Assembly: GCA_016935885.1 (NCBI GenBank) | Contig: JAFGQA010000095.1 | Coordinates: 1-12,893 of the forward strand | Direction: 5' to 3' | From: Phycisphaerae bacterium | GTDB lineage: Bacteria; Planctomycetota; Phycisphaerae; UBA1845; UTPLA1 | DNA length: 12,893 bases | Shown here: positions 6,243 to 12,714 of the stretch, in pieces | Layout of the letters: every line of letters begins with the position of its first letter | How positions within the stretch are numbered: position 1 is the stretch's first letter | The notes under the pieces: generated by a model | Told to the model about the DNA's origin: nothing | Seen by the model: only the letters and a program-made list of their open reading frames with translations | Database searches by the model: none | Program-made: the position numbers and the translations under genes

Positions 6243-9200
6243 TGCGTCACCTCAGCCAGTTGCATTGGTAGTTCAAGGGTGAAGGTCGCGCCCTTGCCCG
6301 GCCCGTCGCTGTGGGCGGTCAGCGAACCGCCCATCTCCTTGGCCGCCAGGGCACTGTGGTGCAGCCCGAAGCCGCGGCCGCCCTTGGCTTGCTTCGTCGT
6401 GAAGCCATGGGCAAAGATTCGCGTCATGTTTTCGGCCGGGATGCCCACGCCGTTGTCCATCACCTCGATCCGCACACGGTCATCCCCTACGGCCGCGGTC
6501 CGCAGGGTCAGTTGCTTGCCGTCTCCGCCCCGCTCGATCAGCGCGTGCTTCGCATTCCTCACGAGGTTGATGAGAACCTGCAACAGCTTCTGCTTCTCAA
6601 CCTCGATCGGCGGCAATTCGGCGAAGACTCGCTTCACCTGGATCGAGTGACGCTGGAAGGACGGCGCGCTGAGCCGCAAGGCATCCTCCAGCAGCTCGTT
6701 GAGCGAAACCGACTCCACCACGCCGAACGCGCCGGCGTACGACTGCTGCGTGCTGACAATGGTCTTGATGTGTTCGATGTTCTTGGTGAGCGACTGCAAT
6801 TCTTCGAGCACGACGGCCTGCTCGCCGGTCAGCGTCTCGGCCAGCGCCGCGAGGAATCGGGGCAGGTGTTTGCCCCGTTCGTCTACGGTGACGAACGTCG
6901 CCAAGTCGTCGGCGTGCTCGCTGAGCAGCGTCACCGCCCGGGTCAGACCCTGCGCCTTGGACTGGCGCATCTTCTCGGCGACGATGGAGGCCGAGACGTT
7001 GACGCTGTTGAGCACGTTGCCCACGTTGTGCAGCACACCGGTCGCCACCTCAGCCATGCCGGCTTGACGCGAGATGTCCAGGAGCCTCTTGTTCAACGCC
7101 TCGTTCTCCGCCTCCGCCTTGGCCTTCTGGACCACCTGTGCGACCGTGCTCCCGAGGCTTTCCAACAGGGTATCCTCGTCGGGCGAGATGGCATGCTTGG
7201 CGAACAGCGCCAGGACGCCGATCGTCTCGCCGCCGGGCGGCCGAAGCTGATAGCCCGCAAAGGAGACCAAGCCCAGTTCCTTCACCCACTCATGGTTGTG
7301 GACCCGCGGATCGGTCGCCGCCTCGTTCGTCAGGAACTTGGAGTCCTCCCCAGCGGCCACCCGTCCGATCTTGTAGCAGCCGAAGGGCACGCGCCGGTGA
7401 ACTTCTCCGTCGATGTGCGTGTACCGCCCGGAACTCGCCATGAGCCACAAGCAGCGGTCGCGGTGCCGGCAAACGTGCGGCCCTTCAGTCACCTTGGCGT
7501 GCATGCACCCGGACTCGCAACGGTCGCCCGGCCGCGTGATCCAGATGCGGCAGAAGTCCGCGCCGAAGACGTCCACCACGCCGTCGGTGATCCGCTTCAG
7601 CTTCTCGCCGAACTCACCGGGGCCGAGCAGAGCCCGTTGCAGATCACTCAGTTTCTGCTGGCGGTCCATCGCCCGCTTCCGTTCGGTCACGTTCGTCACG
7701 ACTTCAAAACAGGACGTGATCTCACCGGAAGCATTTCTGATTGCGTGAGCGGTGTTGTCCCAGTAGGTGATCCCCTTTTCCGGTATGTCGATGGTTCTTT
7801 CCGACGCATGAGGCTGACCGTCCTCAAAGACCTTCTCCGCGGGACATCCCTCACACCTCGTGTCCCGACTTTCGTAGACCTGGTAGCACTTACCGCCCTG
7901 TCCGCCGGTCAGCTTCTTCAAGAAGTCGTTCTGGTAAACGACGTTATAGTCCCGATCCTGAATGGTCAGGCCAACGTTCATGGTGTCCATGATGTCGACC
8001 AGCGCGCGGAGTTTGTTCCTCTCTTCCTGTAACGCATCCTCGGCCTGCTTGCGCTCCGTGATGTTGACGAAGCTCTCAAGGATGCACTCGCGACCGTTCA
8101 GCATTATCAGGACTGCCGTCTTGAGGACGGGCACCTTCTCGCCATTGGCCCTTAGCAGCATGCGCTCGGCTCTATCCACCGTCTGCTGTAAATCCGTGAT
8201 CGGACATTGGCCGACCTCGGCCGGACATATATACTCATGGCACGCACGGCCGACCACGTCTTCGCGGGAAGCTCCAATCATCTCCAGTGCCGCTGAATTG
8301 ACATCGACGATCTCGTGGGTCTCCGCGTCGATCACCGCGATCCCAGTGGGGTTGGCATCCAAGAGAGTCCGTAAGCGCTGCTCGCTCTGCCGCAGGGCTT
8401 CTTCCACCTGCTTGCGCTCCGTGATGTCGTGGGCACTCGCGACGAGGCCGACCGGCTTGCCGCTCTCATCACTCAACAGGGACACGCTCATCCAGGTCGG
8501 AAACTCCGAGCCGTCCCGTCTCACATGACCGACCTCTCCCTCGGATGCCCCCTTCTCTTTGACGACCTCGATGAGGGGAATGACGTCCCTCTTCATCTGC
8601 TCGTCCGTGTGGAAGGTGCTCAGATGTTTGCCTTGAAGCTCACTCACCTCGAAGCAATGGGCGTGCGCCCAGGCGGCATTGACGAATTGGATGGTGCCGT
8701 CCAGATCCGAGACGGCGATGCCGTCCATGGCCTGCTCAACGGCGGTCCTCAAACGCACCAACGATTCCTCCGCCCGCTTGCGCTCGCTGATGTCGGCGTT
8801 GACCTCGGCCACCAACCATTCCCCCTTTTCATTCTGAAACGGGATCGTCGTGACCTGCACCGGCCGGTTGTTTTCCTTGACCAGCACCTCCTCGGTAACG
8901 GCAATGCGCCTGGTTTTCAGGGCTTCCACAACGCCGCAGCCCGGACACACCTCGTCTCGCCCCATGAAGTACTCATAGCATTTCCTTCCGGTGGTGTCGC
9001 CGTAGACTTCCTTCCAGGCGGGGTCGATGTAGCGAATGTTGAACTCGGAGTCGATGATGTCGAGGCCGGTCCGCGTGGCTCCGAGGATGAACTCCAGTTG
9101 CCGCTTCAGCTCCCGCACCTCGATCTCGGCGGCGCGGCGCTCGGTGATGTCCCGGACGAAGGCACAGTTGATCTTCTTGCCCTCGAAGGCCACGAGGTTG

Positions 9201-10372
9201 ACGGTGATCTCCACGGTGACCATCTCACCGTCCTTCCGCCGCAAGTCGCATTCGAAGGTGAATGATCCATGTTCCTCGATCTCGCGCCAGTGCTCCGGCC
9301 AGGCTTCCGGAGAATGCTGGGAGTTGACATCATGCACGCTCATCGTGAGCAGCTCGTCACGCGAATACCCCAACAGTCGCGTTGCGGCGTCATTCACGTA
9401 CGTAAACCGAGCGTCTGCCCCCAGCCAGAGGACCGCGTCTGAGGCGTGGTCCACGGCAAACTGCGTGAGGCGCAGCTTCTCCTCCGTCCGGGTGCGCTCG
9501 GCGATCTCCGCCTGCAAGCTCCTGTTAGCCTCTGCAAGATCCACCGTTCGCTTCTGGACCTTGGCCTCCAAGTCATCGTGGGCAGCCCGCAACGCACGGG
9601 TGCTCATCTCGATTTGCTCGGCCATTCGGTCAACACCGCGGGACAATCTGCCGAGGACGTCACGCTGAGTGGAGTTGAGGCGATACGTCAGATTCCCGGA
9701 GGCCAACTCCTCGGTCGCCCTGAGAATCGCCCGGACTGGTTTGGTTAGGGAGCGAGTCAGGAGGATGCTGATCCACGCGCCAGCAGCGAAAACCAGCCCA
9801 CCACTGATGATCATCAACAGAACCGATCGGTTCAGCGCCAACGTAACCTTGGCCCTCGAGTGTCGGATGGCATCGGCAGCCTGATCCTTCAGTTGTCTAG
9901 CACGGATGACAGACTCCTTAACGACCCGGTAGATCTCTTCTATCGTCTCCTTGGCGTCATCGCGAGATGGATCGGCGAAATACGTCGCCTCATAGGCATA
10001 CACAGCCGTGCGGAAGCGATTCTCCAGTTGAATCAGATCCTGCAGAACCTTACTCTCACTCGCTGACAGCTCAAGCTCCTGCAACTCTGCGGTGAGAATT
10101 CGGATTGAATCCAGATTCTCAATGGCCAACCGCGTTGTGGGGTCCTCCTCCTCGGTGTTCCAGGACTCCCAGCCAAAGTGCACGCTGGCTTCGGCAAACA
10201 GTTGGGAGATGGACGAAAAGCGATCCCACTTGGCCTCGTACAGCGCCAATTCGGCCTGCCGTTGCCGCGAGACCAGGGAGGTTATGCCAACGGTGCTGAC
10301 CACCACCGTCAGGGTAAGGGCCAGAAGGGCGGCGATGCCCAGCCGTTGAATGGCGGTATAAGAGAGCTTCAC
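6239..10372 (-). CDS. Membrane sensor histidine kinase: extracytoplasmic helical domain, HAMP, five PAS, Cys-rich GAF, kinase core
   Basis: 1377 residues. Membrane segments lie at about 11-34 and 183-205, enclosing a mostly helical extracytoplasmic domain (35-180). HAMP is at about 206-260, followed by a coiled coil. PAS domains lie near 303-412, 423-533, 541-653, 663-773 and 784-896, most ending in the DITERK-type motif. PAS2, PAS4 and PAS5 carry cysteine sets (C465/C476/C479; C711/C716/C723; C829/C840/C843). The GAF domain (about 915-1082) has C941, C952, C956, C968, C974 and C999. The kinase core has the unusual H box GVLHNVGNVLNSVNV (H1115), N box LINLVRNAKHAL, G1 DNGVG and G2 GGRGFGLHHS. 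The start is GTG at 10372, with a perfect GGAGG 6 bases upstream and a 4-bp overlap with the lipoprotein stop. It is probably the input kinase of the operon; the ligand is unknown. Confidence 0.93.
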   Translation of the reverse strand: MKLSYTAIQRLGIAALLALTLTVVVSTVGITSLVSRQRQAELALYEAKWDRFSSISQLFAEASVHFGWESWNTEEEDPTTRLAIENLDSIRILTAELQELELSASESKVLQDLIQLENRFRTAVYAYEATYFADPSRDDAKETIEEIYRVVKESVIRARQLKDQAADAIRHSRAKVTLALNRSVLLMIISGGLVFAAGAWISILLTRSLTKPVRAILRATEELASGNLTYRLNSTQRDVLGRLSRGVDRMAEQIEMSTRALRAAHDDLEAKVQKRTVDLAEANRSLQAEIAERTRTEEKLRLTQFAVDHASDAVLWLGADARFTYVNDAATRLLGYSRDELLTMSVHDVNSQHSPEAWPEHWREIEEHGSFTFECDLRRKDGEMVTVEITVNLVAFEGKKINCAFVRDITERRAAEIEVRELKRQLEFILGATRTGLDIIDSEFNIRYIDPAWKEVYGDTTGRKCYEYFMGRDEVCPGCGVVEALKTRRIAVTEEVLVKENNRPVQVTTIPFQNEKGEWLVAEVNADISERKRAEESLVRLRTAVEQAMDGIAVSDLDGTIQFVNAAWAHAHCFEVSELQGKHLSTFHTDEQMKRDVIPLIEVVKEKGASEGEVGHVRRDGSEFPTWMSVSLLSDESGKPVGLVASAHDITERKQVEEALRQSEQRLRTLLDANPTGIAVIDAETHEIVDVNSAALEMIGASREDVVGRACHEYICPAEVGQCPITDLQQTVDRAERMLLRANGEKVPVLKTAVLIMLNGRECILESFVNITERKQAEDALQEERNKLRALVDIMDTMNVGLTIQDRDYNVVYQNDFLKKLTGGQGGKCYQVYESRDTRCEGCPAEKVFEDGQPHASERTIDIPEKGITYWDNTAHAIRNASGEITSCFEVVTNVTERKRAMDRQQKLSDLQRALLGPGEFGEKLKRITDGVVDVFGADFCRIWITRPGDRCESGCMHAKVTEGPHVCRHRDRCLWLMASSGRYTHIDGEVHRRVPFGCYKIGRVAAGEDSKFLTNEAATDPRVHNHEWVKELGLVSFAGYQLRPPGGETIGVLALFAKHAISPDEDTLLESLGSTVAQVVQKAKAEAENEALNKRLLDISRQAGMAEVATGVLHNVGNVLNSVNVSASIVAEKMRQSKAQGLTRAVTLLSEHADDLATFVTVDERGKHLPRFLAALAETLTGEQAVVLEELQSLTKNIEHIKTIVSTQQSYAGAFGVVESVSLNELLEDALRLSAPSFQRHSIQVKRVFAELPPIEVEKQKLLQVLINLVRNAKHALIERGGDGKQLTLRTAAVGDDRVRIEVMDNGVGIPAENMTRIFAHGFTTKQAKGGRGFGLHHSALAAKEMGGSLTAHSDGPGKGATFTLELPMQLAEVTQ

Positions 10373-11415
10373 GGATTGCCTCCGTCCTCAACGATCAACG
10401 TCAAGCGATCAAACACGTCCCCGGTTCGGTAAAGGGGCTGGGTCCACTCCTCGTGTGGGCCATCGCCGGAAATCTCGTAGCATGACACGCCGAAGAGGTA
10501 GCTCCCGCCCGGCTCGAAAACAATGTCGTCCGCGTGAGTCGTGTCGAGCTTTCGCCCGAATTCGATGGTCCAGCGCCCGTCGCTCCACTTACCCTTGGCT
10601 TGGATATCCGCCCGGCTCCCCGTGGGTCGGCGCAACTCGTACTTGGGGAGTACATCACGCTCGTAGTGGAACTTCATCTGCTGAGCGTACGCAGGCTGCC
10701 CGTCGTCACCCATTCGTTGCAGAAACAACGAGTTGCCATCCGGTGATCGTAGCTCTCGGGCGTTCTTGGCGTGTACGGCTCCGAGAATCTGGTGCTTGTC
10801 ATCGGCGTAACCGAAACGATTCGTCCGATAGGCCTTCCAGAACCACAGGTCGGCGCGGTGCGGCCTCGGATCCCGCTGGATTGAGAGATTGGCGTCGTTC
10901 CCGACCAGGCTCCACTTGAGGACGAACGCATCCTCCCGATCGGGGCCCTGTTTGTAGACCTTCTCGGCCGAATGCCACACCCAGCTCTTGTGCGTTTCAG
11001 ACGGAGCGGCGTCGGGATATGACACGAGAAAGAAGACCTCATCAGCAGTATGAACCGACTTGATCCGAATCTCCCGCTGGGAGGAACAATCCAGCGTGAC
11101 AATCTCCGTCGCCCGCAACCAGACATCCTCGTCACCCGGCCCGTCAATTGCGGGCGCAACACTGACACCGTAAGATGTGAGTTCAATGTCCCGTGGCTCG
11201 CGGGTTGGAGCGACCAGTTCGGTATACTCCCCAGGCTGGGGCTCGAGCACCGCGCCAGATCGGCCCGTCGCCTGTCCTCCGCCGGGCCGCTCTCCTGGTT
11301 CCAGCGTCGTCCCCGCGCCGCTCGTGTCCCCTGATGCCGATTGCGGTTCCCGGTCGCAACCGGAGGCGATCGCCGCGGCCAGGACCGTTAGCAGCAGGGA
11401 CTGTGTGGGCCGCAT
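10369..11415 (-). CDS. Lipoprotein with ethylbenzene-dehydrogenase-type (DOMON-like) haem-binding domain
   Basis: 348 residues, first gene of the operon. A short signal peptide ends in a lipobox (A17-S18-G19 before C20), so the mature protein should be lipid-anchored outside the cytoplasm. Asp at +2 is the inner-membrane retention signal in E. coli; whether that rule holds here is unknown. A Gly/Pro-rich linker (21-75) precedes a domain (about 75-345) with hallmarks of the ethylbenzene dehydrogenase gamma-subunit family: VFFLVSYPDA, SWVWH, ADLWFWKAYRTNRFGYADD (188-206), GKWSDGRWTIEFGR and YLFGVSCYEISG. There is no CXXCH, so any haem would be non-covalent b-type. No molybdoenzyme subunit lies nearby, which points to sensing rather than catalysis. 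The frame is open to 11838, but ATG 11415 has GGAG 8 bases upstream and starts the signal peptide. Confidence 0.85.
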   Translation of the reverse strand: MRPTQSLLLTVLAAAIASGCDREPQSASGDTSGAGTTLEPGERPGGGQATGRSGAVLEPQPGEYTELVAPTREPRDIELTSYGVSVAPAIDGPGDEDVWLRATEIVTLDCSSQREIRIKSVHTADEVFFLVSYPDAAPSETHKSWVWHSAEKVYKQGPDREDAFVLKWSLVGNDANLSIQRDPRPHRADLWFWKAYRTNRFGYADDKHQILGAVHAKNARELRSPDGNSLFLQRMGDDGQPAYAQQMKFHYERDVLPKYELRRPTGSRADIQAKGKWSDGRWTIEFGRKLDTTHADDIVFEPGGSYLFGVSCYEISGDGPHEEWTQPLYRTGDVFDRLTLIVEDGGNP

Positions 11416-11438
11416 CGCTGATGCTCCGTGGGCGAGTG

Positions 11439-11461
11439 CCCAATCAAATGCTGCCATTGGG
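11439..11461. promoter_or_regulatory. CCCAAT-N11-ATTGGG inverted repeat ahead of the operon
   Basis: A perfect 6-bp inverted repeat (11439-11444 and 11456-11461) is centred about 35 bp upstream of the lipoprotein start codon, just behind its ribosome site. The same hexamer pair, in the opposite arrangement, occurs near the other end of the intergenic region. It is a candidate operator or leader hairpin; the sequence alone cannot say which. Confidence 0.3.
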
Positions 11462-11848
11462 GTAAGCCCCCGGAAACGTGTTCGGCGCCCGGCCTCGCCC
11501 CGATATGGCACGATGTACCACGTCTTACCTTTGTATCGGCGCGGGAAGCGCGGGGCATAGCTTCTATCATCTGCCTCCGCTTGCGACTCGCGCCCGTAAG
11601 CCGCGGACATCCGATATTGAATGGCGCTGGGAACATCGCACCGTCGGCCTTCCCCCTGCCGAACCGACCCTTCCGACCGGCGCCGGCCGCCCTCTTGAGC
11701 AGTTCCGCACAAGTCCTTCAATCGGCCTGGGCCAGTCTGGCCGGTAAGAGAGAGCTGATCTGCTCCCCGGAAACTGATCCATCGGTTATGAGACAATGAG
11801 AGCCGGGCTCGCCTGCGGGCGGGTAGCGACGGGATCATACTCCGTCGG

Positions 11849-11877
11849 ATTGGGGCTGATCACGTGAATCGCCCAAT
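11849..11877. promoter_or_regulatory. Imperfect 29-bp dyad (ATTGGG ... CACGTG ... CCCAAT)
   Basis: ATTGGG at 11849-11854 and CCCAAT at 11872-11877 flank a TCACGTGA palindrome (11860-11867). Together they form an imperfect dyad about 27-55 bp upstream of the ATG at 11904. The position suits an operator for that gene or for the divergent operon. The outer hexamers match those at 11439-11461. Confidence 0.3.
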
Positions 11878-11903
11878 GGCCTTCGTTCGCAAGGAGATCC
11901 GGT

Positions 11904-11981
11904 ATGAGAATCCTGCGTGTGGTCTGGTGTGTACATCACGATTGTAAGTCAACTACCCCTCGCCTGAAGGCGAGGGCTTGA
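11904..11981 (+). pseudogene. 5' end of an unknown gene, apparently truncated by a mobile-element end
   Basis: ATG 11904 is preceded by AAGGAGAT (11891-11898), with 7 bases between GGAG and ATG. This is one of the best ribosome sites in the window. The frame reads MRILRVVWCVHHDCK, then enters the IS200/IS605-like hairpin and stops at TGA 11979-11981, giving only 25 codons. The last ten or so residues are encoded by the hairpin itself. The simplest reading is a real gene start whose body was removed or displaced when the element inserted near 11950. The alternative is a chance start; 15 native residues are too few to name a family. Confidence 0.4.
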
Positions 11982-12001
11982 GGCACGACTGAACTCGATC
12001 T
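11950..12001 (-). mobile_element. IS200/IS605-like right-end hairpin (element remnant)
   Basis: A perfect 8-bp stem (11957-11964 with 11969-11976) closes a TGAA tetraloop. Read on the minus strand it is GCCCTCGCCTTCAGGCGAGG followed by GGTAGTTGAC. This strongly resembles the subterminal hairpin and 3' tip of IS200/IS605 (TnpA/TnpB) elements. The tip would be near 11950, with the element body to the right. No Y1 transposase or TnpB motif is visible in the rest of the window, so this is a solo end, a non-autonomous derivative or a decayed copy. The right boundary given is nominal. Confidence 0.6.
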
Positions 12002-12397
12002 CAGGGAGTAAGAATACGTATCCATACCAAGGTGTTGGAAGTCAAGTGTTGCTTTACATTCTGAGGGTTCTTTCGACCCGGCATCATCGCCTGGTACCAG
12101 TAGCCGCTCTCCATGTCGTAGTTGGTGCTCTTGGGCCATACAGGCAATCGTGAAATGCACTAGGGCCTTGCCGTTGATCTTCGTCCAGCCGGCCGGTTCG
12201 ATCAGGAAGACGAGCAGATCCTGTTCGCTGAAGTCGAGGCCGGTGCCCACCGAAGGAGTCCTCCCGGACGTGAAGGGCGTCGGCCGCAAGCTCGACGTCG
12301 GTGACCGCGCGGTGCCCAGACGGGCCGTGTCGCGGCATCCCAGAGCGAACATGGAAGTGTCTCGGAACCGCAACATTGGAGTGTGCCGGTCCGAAAT

Positions 12398-12452
12398 GGG
12401 GTGACGTAGCTTAACCTGTTGCTGGAAAAGGCGTTGCCAGAAATGTCACCCC
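12398..12452. repeat. Short inverted repeat GGGGTGAC / GTCACCCC
   Basis: GGGGTGAC (12398-12405) and GTCACCCC (12445-12452) are perfect 8-bp complements separated by 39 bases, each next to an AAATG motif. A further run of TGAC-containing words follows to 12474. This resembles the repeated motifs at some transposon ends, but I cannot assign a family. Confidence 0.3.
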
Positions 12453-12485
12453 CAAATGACCTGACAAAACTGACACGTTCAGCAA

Positions 12486-12499
12486 GGCCGTCGACGGCC
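12486..12499. repeat. Perfect 14-bp palindrome
   Basis: GGCCGTCGACGGCC is exactly self-complementary. It lies about 215 bp upstream of the integrase-like gene. It may be a protein-binding site or simply a product of GC-rich composition. Confidence 0.5.
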
Positions 12500-12650
12500 G
12501 AATTGCCTCGGATCAGGCGTCGCGAGCATCACGCCATCTGGGCCGCATCGGCCAGGTGGACCGAGAGGAAGTCCCGTGTGGGGAGGGGCCGGGGAGTTTC
12601 GATAACTCAAGCCTAATCCGTGACTTGCGGATACCTGCCGGCGTCAGGCA

Positions 12651-12713
12651 GTGAGGCTCAGGAAGCCCGGAAAGTGGTCATTGACCACATTTCGAGCTCG
12701 AAGGGAGCCTCAC
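12651..12713 (+). promoter_or_regulatory. Nested palindromic leader in front of the integrase-like gene
   Basis: A 9-bp outer stem GTGAGGCTC (12651-12659) pairs exactly with GAGCCTCAC (12705-12713), ending one base before the ATG at 12715. Inside lie two further dyads: GTGGTCA-T-TGACCAC (12674-12688) and the perfect palindrome TTCGAGCTCGAA (12691-12702). As RNA this would be a three-way junction. The Shine-Dalgarno AAGGGAG (12701-12707) falls across the second palindrome and the outer 3' arm, so folding would hide it. As DNA, the dyads could be operator or recombinase-binding sites. A fourth small hairpin (12635-12639 with 12647-12651) competes with the outer stem by one base. Confidence 0.55.
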
Positions 12714-12714
12714 G

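Larger units (their letters stand above)
11416..11903. other. Divergent intergenic region carrying the operon's presumed promoter
   Basis: About 490 bp lie between the operon start (11415, minus) and a broken plus-strand ORF (11904). The minus-strand lipoprotein frame stays open through most of it, but that upstream part has no motif, and the lipoprotein has its own ribosome site and signal peptide. The promoter for the seven-gene operon should be here. I could not pick a credible -35/-10 pair or a sigma-54 site by eye. The only ordered elements I see are the two ATTGGG/CCCAAT inverted repeats listed separately. Confidence 0.5.
12002..12650. other. Unassigned, apparently decayed accessory sequence
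   Basis: About 650 bp hold no gene I recognise. A 146-codon minus-strand frame (start 12376, stop 11936) has a protein-like middle (GLDFSEQDLLVFLIEPAGWT, then KINGKALVHFTIA). Other minus-strand frames look equally protein-like on either side (VTDVELAADALHVRED near 12300; NYDMESGYWYQAMMPGRKNP near 12100). This could be a single gene broken by frameshifts, but no family can be named. The plus-strand frames here look random. It lies between the IS-like end and the integrase leader. Confidence 0.4.

Noticed and set aside
6311..8032. Plus-strand open frame of 573 codons
   Set aside because: It lies opposite the kinase core and GAF domain. Its His/Arg/Gln/Val-rich composition is typical of the reverse of GC-rich coding sequence.
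10369..11415. c-type cytochrome
   Set aside because: There is no CXXCH motif; only two cysteines (C110, C312) remain in the mature domain besides the lipid-anchored one.
11416..11838. N-terminal extension of the lipoprotein by 141 codons
   Set aside because: It would bury the signal peptide and lipobox inside the protein. ATG 11415 has a good Shine-Dalgarno, and the extension lacks any domain.
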